From positions 744,001 through 808,000 of the forward strand of contig JACONQ010000005.1 of the NCBI GenBank assembly GCA_014281115.1: a DNA stretch of 64,000 nucleotides, read 5' to 3'. Of this stretch, positions 33,585-47,584 are shown one piece after another. A program made the position numbers and the translations under genes. The stretch comes from Laburnicola sp. R22_1. Lineage: Eukaryota > Ascomycota > Dothideomycetes > Pleosporales > Didymosphaeriaceae. Positions within the stretch are counted from its first letter, which is position 1. The number at the start of each line of letters is the position of its first letter. The notes under the pieces are model-generated. The model saw only the letters and a list, made by a program, of their open reading frames with translations. It was not told the origin of the DNA and searched no databases.

Positions 33585-36500
33585 ATAAGCAATATAATTT
33601 ATAATAATTAGATTAAAATTTATAATATTTAAATTATAAAGTATTAAATAGAAGTATAAGACTAGCAAATTAATATAATAAAGAACTAGAATTTTGTCTT
33701 ATAGGTTTATACGATAGTATCCTTAGATCTACTAGCACTAGTTATAATTATAATGAATAACTAAAAGAAGACCTCTCTATAAGCCCATATTAAGATACTT
33801 TAGAAAGATCTAGCTCTAATAAAAGTAAGCATAAAGAACCTAGTACGCACCTAATACTAAGCACACCTTAAGAAAGCTAAGTATAGAAGGCAAACACCTA
33901 AAATATAGTACTAAGATTAGTAGCTCCTTTTTAATAAGGCTAAGAGTTTTAGGATTTCTAATATAAAAGGTAACCTTACTATATATAACTTCTTAGACGC
34001 GCTAGTAGTTAAGCTTATACTAAAATAGGCCTAATTAATAAACTAGCGTCTTATGCAAGATACTTTGCTTAGTATTAAAGTAATAGATTTTGCTAATATT
34101 AGAAATGTCTACTTTATACTTATTTAGAAGCACTAGCTTTAAGCACCTAATAGCAAGTAATTAGGTATATTTACTATAATTATTAGTTAAAATAAGAATT
34201 AGAAAAAGTAAGGTAGTAGTAGCTTAAATAGGAAAGCTTATAAGAAGGCTAATAAATACCCTTGTAGACCTAGGAAGTATAAGTAGGATAGTTTTAATTG
34301 CTAACGCCTTTAAACTGCTATTACTAGCAAATACTCTAAAGAAATACTACTAATTACCCTGACTAACAAAAGTGTAAAAGTATTAATAATTATTTAATAT
34401 TTTTATAATAGAAGGAGCTTCGCGGCAGAATTAAAATAAAAGGCTAAAAATCTACACCTATAGTAAGGAGCTTAACTACTTCTACCTACCTAGGGTTAAT
34501 AGCTTGCGCTCTAATTAATCTATTAGTTTTTAATAAGTAGCTATAGAAGAGCTTAGGAGTGTACTTAATAATATATTTTAGCAATTACCTACTTTTATAA
34601 AGCACTATTCTTAATAAAGGAGCTATAGTTTATCTTATTAATAATTAATTACTTTTAATACCTAGCTTGTTTAAGAAAGCGAGCTTAATCTAGAGTGTTA
34701 AAGCTAGAACTTAGGCTCTTTTAATTTTAGAAATAGAAGATTAACTTATAAAGAGCGTACTTACTAGTAAGCGCAGTACGCATATAGAAGATCTTTTACT
34801 TAAGAATATTAAAGTTATTAAAGATTTTTATATTAATATTATCTCTAAAGCTTATTTAAGGAAGGTAGAAATTTAGTACCTAGGTTTAGATAAATTATTG
34901 CGTATAAGAACTCTTGCTTAAAATATTATCTTAGTAGAACTAAATAGTATCTATAATCTTACCTTTATTAAATATAAGCCTCTTTTCTACTATTTTTAGC
35001 TATCACAATTAGATAATTATACTACAATCTTCTATAAGCAAATACTAAGAAACTTTAATACTTTTAATTAGGTTATTTAAGCTAATAAGCACTTTAAACT
35101 CTAGTTTAGAACGCGTAAAATATACGTATTCTTAGTACTTAGAGAAAGGACTATTAGCACTATTCTATAATATATATAATAAAAGTAATCTCTAGACGCC
35201 TAAAGGAATAATCTCTAAGACTATTTTACTATATTGTTTAGAATCTATTTAACTTCCTAGTAGGACGGCTTAAAGAGCTATAGAGCTTAATAATTAAGGA
35301 AGAATTTAGTAGTAAGATCTACAGCAATAATCTTATATTAAAATCTCTACTAGAGATTATATAAGTAATAACTAAGCTTAACTAATAGGTAGAACATAAA
35401 TTTAAGCTTAAAATTATTATAATCTATTAGAATAATAATACTACTACTCTTTTCTAGAGGGAATAATTAGCTTGTAAGGGCTACACAAACAAATAAGAAA
35501 TTAAGATTAGCTATACCCTATTATATATATATAAACTAAATGGAGCACCTAAGCAAATAGAGTAAGAAATTAATACTAAGGCTATAAAAATAAGGGAAAG
35601 CGTAAATCTACTGTCTAAAATGTGGCCTAAAATTATAAGTGCAGCCGCTTACCTCTATAGTAAGAGCCTAATAGCTCTATATACTTTCTAAGCACTAGAT
35701 AAAGTGCTTAAAATTAGTTTAGGTAGTATTTCTATTAGTATAAGCCTGCTTAAATATAAGTATAGACAGCTAATCTTTATTTTAATTAGAGTAGAATTTA
35801 TGCCTATAGCTGCTAAGCATATCCTCTAAAAGAGATTAAGTAGTAGGGCAGAATAAATAATAATTTAAGGTAAATTCTAGGAGCTATATTAGATACCTTA
35901 TTAGTTATAGAGTATTAAATCTCTATAGAATATAGATTCTAGTGCTTAATTAGGTAATTACTACGCGTAATATTATATTTAATAAGATGTTATTCTATAA
36001 GGGCAAAGCTAATTAAGGTATACCCTATAAAGAAGTAGTAAAGATTATTAAAGTTCTATATAAGAGGAAGATTAATAATCTAGAAAAAGAGTTTATAAAT
36101 ATCTTTAATCTTTTTACAATATTAAATAAGTAAGTAGATACTAAGCAAATAGAGAATAGTACTCCTATCTAGCAATTTAAGAGTATAGCTAGCTAGGCTA
36201 GTAATTAAGTAGTAGATAGGACTAATATATAGGTAGTAAGCTTAGCTAGTAAGTAGTTAAGAATTTGTATAGTTTAAAGCAAGTATATAAAGCTTACGAC
36301 TCCTAAATAGACGCTAAAGCTAGGCAATTTAGAATATAATTAATTAAGAAATTATAAAGAGACTAATAGCTACTAAAGTATATACTAATTTAGGTAAGCT
36401 AGCCTATTAGATTTTAAAGAGTGTTCTCTTTAAAGTGTAGAGCCTAAAAGCTCTATAGCTGCCTTTTAATTTAGCCCTAGAAGCTTAACTGCGCTAGAGA

Positions 36501-37003
36501 AAGTAGATAACCTACTAGTAAGCTAAAGACAAAGGTAAGATTAAGTATCTATAAAATTAAGTAAAAGACTCTAAGGTAACAATATAGATACACGCATTTA
36601 GGACTATTTACCTTTTTAATAATAAAGAGATTATAATAAGTATAATACTACTACTAATTAGCTAGGGGGTAGGTTAGAGATATATACACTAATTGCTAGT
36701 TATATACTAAAAGATCTTTAAAATAACTTTCTATTTATATATATTCTAAAAGTATAGAAAGCCTAGAATAAGCACTAAAGGTACACTATAATAAATTCTA
36801 TAGTTACTATAATAATACTTAAATAAATACTAAAGGTATTACCTTCTACTTATCTATATAGAAATAAGCTACTAAAGCCGCCTACCTTATAAAAACACCT
36901 TACTAAATATCTACTTAGAAAGCTCTTTAAGCAAGCCTCTTATACTAAAATTAGTACACTTAAAAAAAGAAATCTAGATAGTAATCTATTAAGTATAAGC
37001 TAC

Positions 37004-37184
37004 TATAAGATTGTGGGTATAATGCTTAATCTATTAATTCACTACTAAGGCAATTCCTTAAAAAAAGAAAAGTAGGTCTAAAGGCTACAAGGCCTAAGAA
37101 TAAAACTCTAATCTAGCTAAGGCTAATCTAGGCCAGTCTAGGGCAACTAGGAGGTTATGCTGCCATAGGGGACGCGTTATAACA
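37004..37184 (-). repeat. Gypsy LTR, 3' copy
   Basis: 181 bp, starting tataagattgtgggtataat and ending acgcgttataaca; about 85-90% like its partner. Confidence 0.85.
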
Positions 37185-37644
37185 AAGCTCCCTTTCTTTA
37201 AAAGACCTTGACCCTAAGGTTGCCAGAGAAATTTTCCTAAATAGGCTAGCCAAGCTCGCTTAACTAGCCTATTTTAGACTAGCGTATCTTTATAAGTTTA
37301 CTCCTAGCCCTGCTACTTTATTACCTCTTCTCTCCACTCTCTTTACGTTGCCACTTATTCTAGCGTAAGTACCCCCTAGAATAGGTGCTCCTAGCAGACT
37401 CCAATAAGGATAATCTAGAGTAATCTATGCCCCTTTTAGGCCAAAACACCCCTAATCTGGAGTTTTCTTAGACTTGCGAGGGGTCCCTCTATATCTATCT
37501 AGACTTGTTTAAAGCTAACAAAGCTTAACAGTCCGCTTTAACGTTGCCTAATTCTTTTTTTAACCTATTTAACCTCCTTAGAATAGCCTCAGCCCTAGTT
37601 AAGCCCGATCTAGGCCTATCTAGCCCTATCTTACCCTTATTAAG

Positions 37645-38649
37645 ATGTCTAGTACTTTATAGAGGTTAAAGAAAACAGCCTAGAATAATATACTTATTAT
37701 AATAAACCCCTATATAACCTGCCTCTAGAGTCTAGTAGACAAGCTCTATAATAACAAAGTTAAGAAAGTTTATCCTTACTAGTTCTTCTAAGAGGACTAT
37801 AGAGCTCTATAGGATTATAAGACCTATATCTTAGATAGCGTTATTAACCCTAGTTAGGACAATCTTATACTTAAGTGCGTTAAGTGCGCTTATGCTAGTT
37901 AGGATTATTTCTAGGTAAGTAGGGCCAACCTAGGCATATCTAGGCCTCTCTAGGGTTCTTAAGGGCCCCCTAACGTGTTTAGGTTCCCTAGCGTCTTGTC
38001 TTTAAGCTCTAGGCCGCCATAAAGCTTATCCTTCTAGATCCTAGCAGCCTTCGTCTTACTAAGGCCGAATTAGACGTAAGGGCGTTAAAGGAAATTCCTA
38101 AGGTCTCTAAGGGTTCTAAGGCCCCTTAGCCTATCTTGCCTCCTCTTAAGGAGGCTTCCATCCAGTTACAGAAGGTCTTTAAAAATATCTAAATATAAGT
38201 TTCTTCTATCTAGGCCTATTAAGGCCTCCTAAGACTAATTTTAGGGTAGCTATACTAAGGGCAAGTATGCTGGCAATAAGGACACTCTACTACACTCTAG
38301 CTAGGCTAACTTTTCTACTAATAGCTTTCTTCTCCTTAGGCTTACTAAAAAGGAGAAGGCTAAGGCTAAGAAGAATTAAAAGCATTTGGCAAATAATAAT
38401 ATAGGCGGTCTTGTAGGTACCCTGTATAAGCGGGCTAGAGGTAAAGGTAAGGTAGTAGGCAATACTAATCTCTCTACTATTAAGGTAATCTAAACTTCCT
38501 AAGCCCTATCTAGGGTAATCTAGGCTAACTAATATTAGGCTCGCTTAAGTGCGCTTAAGGACGTATTAGACTTTCTAGTTAAGAGGGTGCAGCTAGGTTT
38601 TAAGGCTTTAGAGCGTGCGAAGAGGGATTTTAAGTTGTTGTGGCAGTAG
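37645..38649 (+). pseudogene. Accessory reading frame antisense to gypsy pol
   Basis: Starts at an ATG (MSSTL) at 37,645. The frame is readable to about 37,915 with stops only at TAG/TAA and then meets a donor-like ctag|gtaagt. A second readable block runs from about 38,160 to a TAG at 38,647 and is Lys/Ala-rich and possibly coiled coil (LTKKEKAKAKKN, YKRARGKGKVV, LVKRVQLGFKALERAKRDF). No family recognised. It lies between integrase and the 3' LTR on the opposite strand. A gene structure with at least one intron is inference. Confidence 0.5.
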
Positions 38650-41600
38650 GTGCGCACCTAGGATTAGAATCCTTAGGCTTTCTAGGTCTGTTTGGCCCTT
38701 TCTGGCGTTTTCTTAGTCTGAGATACCCCCCTTTTAGCGTTTGCTGCCTCTCTTTGGCTTTTAGAAGGGGCTAAGAGCCTTATTTAGCCTTATTTATAGG
38801 TCTAGAAAGGTAGCTTCCGCCTAGTTTAGCCTTAATTAGACTTGTTTATAGTTGGCTCTCTAGTTTATAGATCTTAGACGCTAATTAGTTTAGGTTCTCA
38901 GTAGAGAAGCTTTTCTATACTTTGCTTTTATAATCCTTTATATTATATATTTATAATAGTATTTTTGCCTATTTTATAACACTATTACTTCTTAGAGTCT
39001 ATAATTGCGTACTATTACTTGCCTATCTACTTACTAGGGCTAGTCTAGGCTAGTCTAGGCCTTTCTAGAGTTATCTCTACCCCTTCTTATTTTAGAGAGC
39101 GACCCTAGCCTCTGCGTGGCCTATAGGCCTCTTTTAGGGCCTATCTTTATCTCTAATAGGTTTGTGTTCTCTATAAAGCCTATACGCTTAAAGAAAGCCT
39201 TTATTACTATTTTAGAAATATCTTTTACTAGTAACTATTAGTTTTCTTTATTACTATACTCTTTCTACTTTACTTTATATAGCCACCTACTATTCTTTCT
39301 TATTCTACTCTTAATCTGTTTAACTAGGTATATGTCTAGACCTATTTATAGTACTATAATCTTAGGAGAACTTTGCTCCCACTATATAAGTCCTTCTAGG
39401 GCCAATCGCTCTAGTAGACATACGTAGAACACTAGGTAAATCTAGAAGTCCTTAGGCAGGCTTAGTTCGTACGCCTAATCTCCTACTTAGCGTAGAACTT
39501 TGTAGAGACCCTAGTACTTATAGTCTAGCTTCTTTTTTAGCCTTAATAAGGCTAGGTTCTATATATTAAGGTAGACTATATCTCTTATAGTAAACTCTAC
39601 TAGTTTATACTTAGAGTTGTATGTCTTTGCCTAGTAAGCCTAGGCTTTTATTATAGTTTCTCACATAATAGCCCTTTTTTGGGTCATTCTAGTCACGTTA
39701 GTAATAGCTTAAGGTGCGTTACTCCTTAATTAGAGTTCTTTAGCCACGCTAGTAGTTAGTAGGTTGTATCTATACACAGCCTAGAAAGGCGACTTCCCTA
39801 TAGAGCTATATACGCTGTTATTATATAAGTACTCTGCCTCTAATAGTAATAAGGCCTAATTGTCCTGCTTATAATTATAAAAGACTTATAGGTACTACTC
39901 TAGTGTCTAGTTTTGCCTCTTAGTCTGCCTATTTATCTGCGGGTAAAAGGTAGTTAAAAGCAGCTATTTTAACCCTAAGCACTTCGTAAAGGTGCTCTAG
40001 TATTCTAATGTAAATAGGCTACTCCTATTTATTACTATTAATCTTAAGAGACTATAGAGCTATATAACCTTTTACTAAAAGATTTTAGCTAGCTCTACTA
40101 TAGTTATATTCTTATAAATAGCTATATAGTAGGCTATTTTACTAAAGCAATCTATAATTACTAGTATACTATTATACTTATAGTTATGCACCCTACTCTT
40201 AGAGAGGTCTATAATTATATCTATTATTATATCTTACTAGGGGCCTATTAGAATTAGTAAGCTATTAAGTTGGCTATACTATGCGTGTCTAGTAGACTTA
40301 ACCCTTACATAGGCCTTATAAGTTAGGAGGTAATTCTTAATAAACTAATAGGCCCTAGGCTACTAGAACTCTCTTTAGATAATATTAAGTGTCCTTACAA
40401 AACTAAAATGTCCTACTAGCAGATTATTATAATAGCGTCTTAAGGTCTTAATTCTAACACTAGCTAGCACGTACAGGCGACTATTAAACTAGAGTAGATA
40501 ACTCTTAATTAGGCTCTACCACTCTATTTATAGTGGGCAATCCTCTATAGGGTACAAGAAACTTACCCTTACTCTAACCGCTATTAGATCGCTTGTTATC
40601 TCTTTAGAAATAGCTTAAAGCAAAGGATTCTTAAATTCCCCTTATTACGCATCCTCTAGGGTAGGTCTTTTCCTAGGTCGCGCAATTTACGCGGTGGCTA
40701 CCAGTCTAGGCTCTTCTAGCCTCTTCTAGGGTGTTTTAGCTCCCCTAAGCTTTAGCTTACTTTAAAGCTCTCTAAGTAGTCTTTCTTAGAAACTATCTAT
40801 TCTATTAGGCCTTTCCGCTCCTTCTAACTTGTAGTTGGGCCTCCTTAAGAGTCTGTCCACTAGGTTTGTCTTTTCTAGGCGGTGTATAATTCCAAAATTA
40901 AATAAGGCGAGCTATTTAGCCTATTAGGCCTAGTATTAGATTAGGACTTTAGTTGTTATAAACTCCTATAGGTTAGTATAATCTATTAGAAGCTCTACCT
41001 ACTCTATAGTATCTTCTAAGTAGTGCATCTAGTGTTTAAAGGCTTCTACTATTATAAGTAGCTCTCTATTATACGTATTATAATTATGCTTAGTCTAGCT
41101 TATCTTATATAAGTAGAAGGCAACTAGGTATTATTATTCCTTTCCTTAGGGTCCTAGATGTAGTTAACTTAAGATACTAGATATCGCGTATCTAGAGGCG
41201 TTAGTCTCTACTCTTAAGGGCAATTTAGGGTTAAAATAGGCTAGTAAGGACCTACTAGCAAAGCTTTGCTTTAGTTGCTTAAACGCAGCCTAAGCCTTAC
41301 TTTATAGGGTAATAGGTACTAATTCCTCCTTATATTATTAGTAACTACTATAGGCTAACTCTTCTAGTCGCTAGGTAAGTACGTGTAGGGGGCTTACGAC
41401 TCTTAAAAACTCTTTAATAAATCTTTAGTAGTAATTAGCAAAGCCTAGGAAAATTCTCACATTCTATACTAACTTAGACTCTAGCTACTTCTATATACTC
41501 TTAACTCTGTCTCTTTTTATATATACGCCCTCTAGGCTTACTATAAACTCTAGGTAGCCTACTTCTTAGGTATGGAACTTATACTTAGAGAGTTTAGCGT

Positions 41601-44275
41601 ATAGCTTATACTAGATAAGCTAATTTAGTACTATCTTTATGTATTTAATATGTTCCTTCTTACTTTAGAAATATATAAGGATGTTGTCTAAGTATATAAT
41701 ATAATAGACGTTAAGTAAGTCTAATAGCGTACTATTAATATAGCTCTAAAAGACTATAAGAGCGTTAGTTAACCTAAAGGGCATTACTATATACTTATAG
41801 TGGCCATATCTAGTCTAGAATACTATCTTCTATTTGTCGCCTACCTTAATTTATATATAGTAGGCGTTTCTTAGGTCTAATTTAGTGTATATAACGGCGG
41901 ATCCTAGCTAGTCTAGTAACTTTTAGATTAGTGGGAGTAGATAATAGTTTTTTATAGTTACTGCGTTTAGTCTATAGTAATCTACGCATAATTATAATCC
42001 CCTATTCTTCTTCTTTGTAAAAAGGATTAGTACTTTTACTTCTAATTTTAAGTGGCGTATCTAGCCTCTTTTAAGGTTCCTCTTAATATACTCCTTTAAG
42101 ACCTGTGCCTCTGGCGCTAATAGGCTATAGAGTAGTCTAAAGAGTACCTTCTTACCTATCTTAATGTTAATAAATATCTTATAAGGCCTATAGTCTGCTA
42201 GTAGGGCGGCGTCCGCTTCTAAGAAGGCTTCTTCAAACCTCTCTTAGTAAACCTTAAGTAGAATAGTCTTGTTTAGACTAGATTGGCCTAGACTAACTTT
42301 ATATATAACACAATAGTTATTATTAGTATTCTTAGTAGTATTTGCGAATTGTTATAGCCCCTTTATAGCAATCTTTTAGAATTTACACTTACTGTTATTA
42401 AATCGCAATATATAAGTAGTAAAGTTAGGTAGTAGGTTCTATTTAGTTAACTAGGGCATTCCTAGCACTATATTAAACCCTTTAATATTCTCTATAACGA
42501 ATTTGTCTAATCTAGCCTGGGTTTGCCTACAGCTGTTCGTTATTGCGTAGGCTAGCTTAGTCTGGCCTTAAACCTCTAATTTAACTCTATTTAGGGCCTT
42601 GTAAGTCTAGTTTACATTTGCTTTTAGTTAGACTATAACTCTCTTCGCTATTCTAGTACTAATAAAGTTGGCCTCTACGCTATAGTCTACTAGGACCCTC
42701 ACTTTAAAGGAGCCCGCTGCTATTTAGATAACCCCTTCTAGGGCGATTAGGGATCCTTTAGCCTTGCGGGGGCCTCTTGCCTCTAAGGCAACTATAGTAA
42801 GCAATCTTTGTCCCTCTGTGTATATAATAGAGCCTATTAGTCTAAGAGATAGATAATCTAGGGCTTGTCTTTTCCCACCTCTGTCTTTTGCTTTAGGTAG
42901 TTGTCTTTATAGTGCCCTTACTTATAATAGTAGAAATAGTTTTTTTTTTAGTCTAGTAGTAATTATGTCTTATAACGCTTATCCTATTCCTTATATTATA
43001 GGTTATAGCGCCTTTGGCCTAGTCTAGTATTATTTAATCTAGATTATTTCTGGCTAGTTGTGCCTTGCCTGTTGTCCTCTTAGGCCTTATTATTATTATT
43101 ATTCTTTTGCTTTTGCTTGCCTAGCTTTAGTTCTTAGATAATCTACTAGTATTAGTTAGCTGTCTCCTCTAGTTGGATAAGGCTAGTCCACCGCTATAGT
43201 TGCCATTAGAGCCTCTCCACTACTTAACTATTTAGAGCGAAGAAGAAATTACTAATATGCTAATTATTATAATTATCTAAGGCATAATTAGGGTTAGTCT
43301 CTTCCTACTAATCCTTAAGATAGTTTAGGAGTTTAGTTAGGGTCTAATAACTCTGCTTTGCATTCTTAATACGCTAATAAGTCTCTTATTCTCTTTTCTA
43401 GCTTAATCCTAGGGTGTCTACTATAGTCTACTTTATTAGTTTCTATATTATCTTACGCTCGCGTTTGCGCTTAGGAATTTTCTAGACTACTCTATTCTAG
43501 AAGTTATATTGCGTGTCCCTAAGATAGTAGTGTGCGAACTTTATCTAGGCTAGATTAGTACTAAGGAGTAGTACGTATTAAATGTAATCTTTGCAGCCTC
43601 TTGCCTAGGCGTTTAGTTTCTTCTAGCCTCTTTCTTTAAATTAGGGAGGCTCTGGCGGTTTTAGTAGTTATAGGTCTAAGCTAGCTATTATTATTCATAG
43701 TAGGATAATAGGTGCGATGCTAGTCCTTAGGGGCTTCTTTCTATTTTTTTTACTTAGTTGCTTGCTCTTTTGTCCGCCCTTCTTATATAGAAGGGAGTCC
43801 TTTCTAGGGCTGCTAGACTTCTTTAATAAGTTGCTGCTATTATTAGGGTTGCTTATATCCTCTTTAATAGTTTTAGGCGTTAGTTGCCTACTCTTACCCT
43901 TGTCTTTCTTTGTCGCGGCTTTGGCGTTGCTTGCAAGGGTCAAGATTTTTTATTTATTATTACTAGGTCCTATTTTAATCTATAGGATCTTAAGTTAGTC
44001 CTATAAGGCTTTAATAGCCTCGCGCTTCTTTATAATCTTAATTTCTCACTTAAGTTCCTCTTTCTAACGTTGTATCTAAGCTTCTTTAGCGCTTAAGACT
44101 GTTTGTCCTTTGTCTATACTAGTTTGGCCTGGTCTAGAGTCCTTAATGCTGGCGTAAGGTTGTCTCTTGCTAGTTACTGTCGCTCCGCTTAGGCTGGCTA
44201 TAGTGGCTAGGCGTTAGCTTTAATAGATATTGCTTATATTAGAATAATAAGATATAAGGTAGTAAGGGATTGTAT

Positions 44276-44456
44276 TATAAAATTGTGGGTATAATGCTTA
44301 ATCTATTAATTTACTACTATGGCGATCCCCTAAAAAAATAAAAGTAGGTCTAAAGGCTATAAGGCCTAAGAAGAAAACTCTAACCTAGCCAAGACTAATC
44401 TAGGCTAGTCTAGAAAAACTAGGGGGTTACGTTGCCATAGGAAACGCGTTATAATA
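44276..44456 (-). repeat. Gypsy LTR, 5' copy
   Basis: 181 bp partner of 37,004-37,184, starting tataaaattgtgggtataat and ending cgttataata (CA changed to TA). Confidence 0.85.
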
Positions 44457-46395
44457 GCTACTAAATAACTATTTCTATTAAAGTAGGTTTAGATCTATAA
44501 GTTTAATTAGAATAGGTACTTTCTAAAGTATAAGGCTTAAATTATTATAAGAAGTAATCTCTAGAATAAGGACTTGCTATAGTTAATTTACGCAGCAACA
44601 CTTGCAGTATAGTTATTTAGAACTATAATAGCAATTATAGTAGAAAATAATTTGGAGATTATTTAATATAATATAGTAAAAGTATTCTTAAACACTTATA
44701 TTATAGCTAAAAATCTAGTTATCTATAAGCTTCTAAATAGATTTAAGTAATATAGCAAGTGCATATCCCTCAATTAAGCTCTATATAGATTAAGAAACCT
44801 AGTACTACTCTAGTATAAGAAGTCCTTAGAATTAGTAAGATCTATTAGACTTACTACTTTAAAAAAGAACCTTATTTATTTATAAGTAAAAATTATAGAA
44901 TTTTAGTACTCTTCTATATTAATAATATACTTTTAATTTTTAATAAAGCTTATAAAGTAGAGGTATAGAACCTCTAAAGCTAAGTTAAAATACAATATAA
45001 GATTAAAAACTATAGACTAGTTAAATAGTTTCTAGGTGTCTAAGTAATTTAAAATTATAAGAATAAAACAATTACGCTTGTTTATAATATATACATTAAT
45101 AAAATTATAAAGACGTTTAATCTTAAAGATAGTAGAAGCTTCTCTATAATACCTCTTCTATTAGAAGAGCTTATAAAGAATACTAGGAAGCAACTAAGTA
45201 GGAGATTAAGAGCTACTAAAAATGCGTTAGCTTAGCACTATACATAGCAATTATACTTAGGCCTACTATTATGTTTACTATTTTAAAACTTTTGCACTTT
45301 CTAATAGATTTAAGTAAACAATACTTTATTACAGTTAATTAAGTAATTATATATTTTTAGAGAATAAACTAGTAGTCTATTTAGTACAGCTAATATAATA
45401 GACCTAATCTTATAATTTATAGTAATATATTATTTGCGAATAATTTAGAAACTTAGAAATTATCTTACAGCTATATAGTTATGCTTTATAGTAGAGTAAT
45501 ACTCTAGAAGGCTACTTATTAAAGTATAGTTACAATATCTACTACTAAGGCTAAGCTACTTATACTTATGTATATAAGCAAAGAAGCAATAGCACTAAAG
45601 CGTTTCTTTAAGGAACTTAAGCTTAATTCAGAATATGTGTAGAGCATTTTCTATAATAATTAATAAATAATCTAACTAGTTATTAAAAAGATAAGCGTAT
45701 AAATACTCGCCTGTGCTATATTAATATCTAGAATATATAGCTATATTAAGAGTATGCAAAAGGATTATTTAAGGTTACCTATCTAATAATAAGTAATATA
45801 CTAGTAAATAGACTTATAAAAGCGCTTACTTAATAGTAGTTTACTTCCTTTAAAGAGCTTCTAAATCTTAAGAATATAAGTAGACTTATTATAAAGGGAG
45901 TATAAGATATAAATTAATTATAAATTTAAGCTCTATAAAGCTATTACCTATTTAGTAGACTTATATAAATAAGATCTTAATATAAAACTTAATAAGCGCA
46001 GACTAATGCCCATCTAATACATATAATCTAAAGTAGATCTAGCTAATTACATCTTTAAGAAAATATTAAATAGCTTATTAAAAAGCTTATACTAGTTTAT
46101 AATTATAGTAACTTAATAATAGTATAAAATATTATAAGTGGTCTTATAACACTCTAGGCTAGGTTTCTCTTAATTAGTCTAGCTATAGTGGGAAGCGCTC
46201 TTTAGGTCTAAAAGTTTCTCTATTAAAATATATATAGATAATTTAATCTCTAGATTAATATTAATATTACTAATAGAATTAGAGTGCTTAGCCTAAAATT
46301 AGGGCTGCTTAATAAATAGTGCAATGTTCTTAAGCGGCTTATTAACTAGATTAGAGCTAGCAGCTAGAGGCTCTAAATAATTAGCATCATACTAG

Positions 46396-47576
46396 GTTGC
46401 ATTGTTTATTTAGTGTTAATTACTCTTTTTAACGACATTATTTTTAATTTAAGCCTGCGTAGGTTGGGATAGAAAGGCCGCTCTAGTCTAGTGTCTAAAA
46501 ATACAGTCTACTCCCACTCTCCACCAACGCGATAATAGTTTATAATAGTTTATAATAGTTTATAATAGTTTATAATAGTTTATAATAGTTTATAATAGTT
46601 TATAAACTACGCACTTACTCTACTATTTATAAGCGCTCTAACACCTACTAAAATTACTTAATGCGTATATAGTAAACTAAGCTCTATTATTACTATTATT
46701 AGTAATTGCGCTGCTTACGTGTTGCGCTTATCTAACGCTATAATAACTATAAGGATATAATATATCTACGTAATACTCTTCTCCTCTAGTAATTTATTAA
46801 TAAATACTTTCTCTTACCCCTTAATCTTGCCCTTTATTACTGCTATTCTAACCTATAGCAATATAAGAAACTATAGTAGCAACCTCACGCGTCTATTATA
46901 ATACCTATAGCTACTAATTTATTACTAGTCTAACTAGTATACTAGGACCGCCTTATATAGGCTAAGGTATACCTTCTTTTACTTTAACCTATTAATAATC
47001 TTTTAGACAAAGTAGTACTCTAGTATAAATTTAGCAACTTAAAGTAGACAAATTATTAGAGTGTACTTTTAGGCAGCGTTAACAGCGTCTTTAGTATTAG
47101 AACTTAAAAAAATAGTAGGAAATATAATAGTAGTAGAAGTCTCTTTAAGGTTAACTTTAATATAGAGATAGAGTATTAGTATACCTATAGTGTGTATAAG
47201 CTTCTATCTAGTATATATCTTATAAGTAGTACAAACCTACTAATATAGCTGTTGCTTCTAGTAATCTTTAGAGATAATAGTAGAGAGAGATAATAGTTAT
47301 AGTAGTAGCTATACTAGTTGCGGCGCTAGTGCTATTTTATCTTCCTCCTTAGCTCTAAACTAGTATAGTGATATTATAGCCTTACTATATTTTATATATG
47401 GATTTTATTTAGTTAAAGTAGGCGCGCTAAGCCTACTAAGCTCGCTTAGCCTACTTATAATACGCTAACCCCTTTTTACTAATACCTTAAAATGCTTTTC
47501 TATATATATAATAGTAGGAGGGATATCTACTATTATTATAATATTTTTATTAGAAACCTCTTAGTCGTAAAAAAAC
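46396..47576 (-). mobile_element. Unrecognised element X, copy 2 (1181 bp)
   Basis: Inserted in copia copy 2 and flanked by an 8-bp duplication catactag (46388-46395 and 47577-47584). Ends are gttgcattgtttatttag and, reversed, gtttttttacgactaagagg, so terminal inversion is only about 3-4 bases. The reading frame seen in copy 1 lies on the minus strand here. An 8-bp duplication fits hAT or P-type cut-and-paste elements, but the protein was not recognised. Confidence 0.65.
46531..46606. repeat. 10-bp tandem array inside element X copy 2
   Basis: Seven consecutive ataatagttt units plus a partial; element X copy 1 has only about two units at the same place (19,586-19,612). Confidence 0.9.
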
Positions 47577-47584
47577 CATACTAG

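Larger units (their letters stand above)
37004..44456 (-). mobile_element. Ty3/gypsy retrotransposon, complete but RIP-degraded
   Basis: Two 181-bp LTRs (37,004-37,184 and 44,276-44,456) flanked by a 5-bp duplication GCTAC (36,999-37,003 and 44,457-44,461). Coding sense is minus. Gag with a CCHC knuckle whose Cys are changed to Tyr (YFYYYKQGHYKDNY, about 42,930) and a protease-like DYSVEANFIS site (about 42,670) come first. Reverse transcriptase follows with YLDNILIY (about 41,690, usual YLDD), then RNase H and integrase down to about 39,300. A plus-strand reading frame occupies the 3' part. The element interrupts copia copy 2. Confidence 0.88.

Noticed and set aside
43695..43998. Overlapping open frames on both strands near 43.7-44.0 kb
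   Set aside because: They fall in the gag region of the gypsy element; the minus one is a surviving piece of gag (Lys/Ser-rich), the plus one is its shadow.
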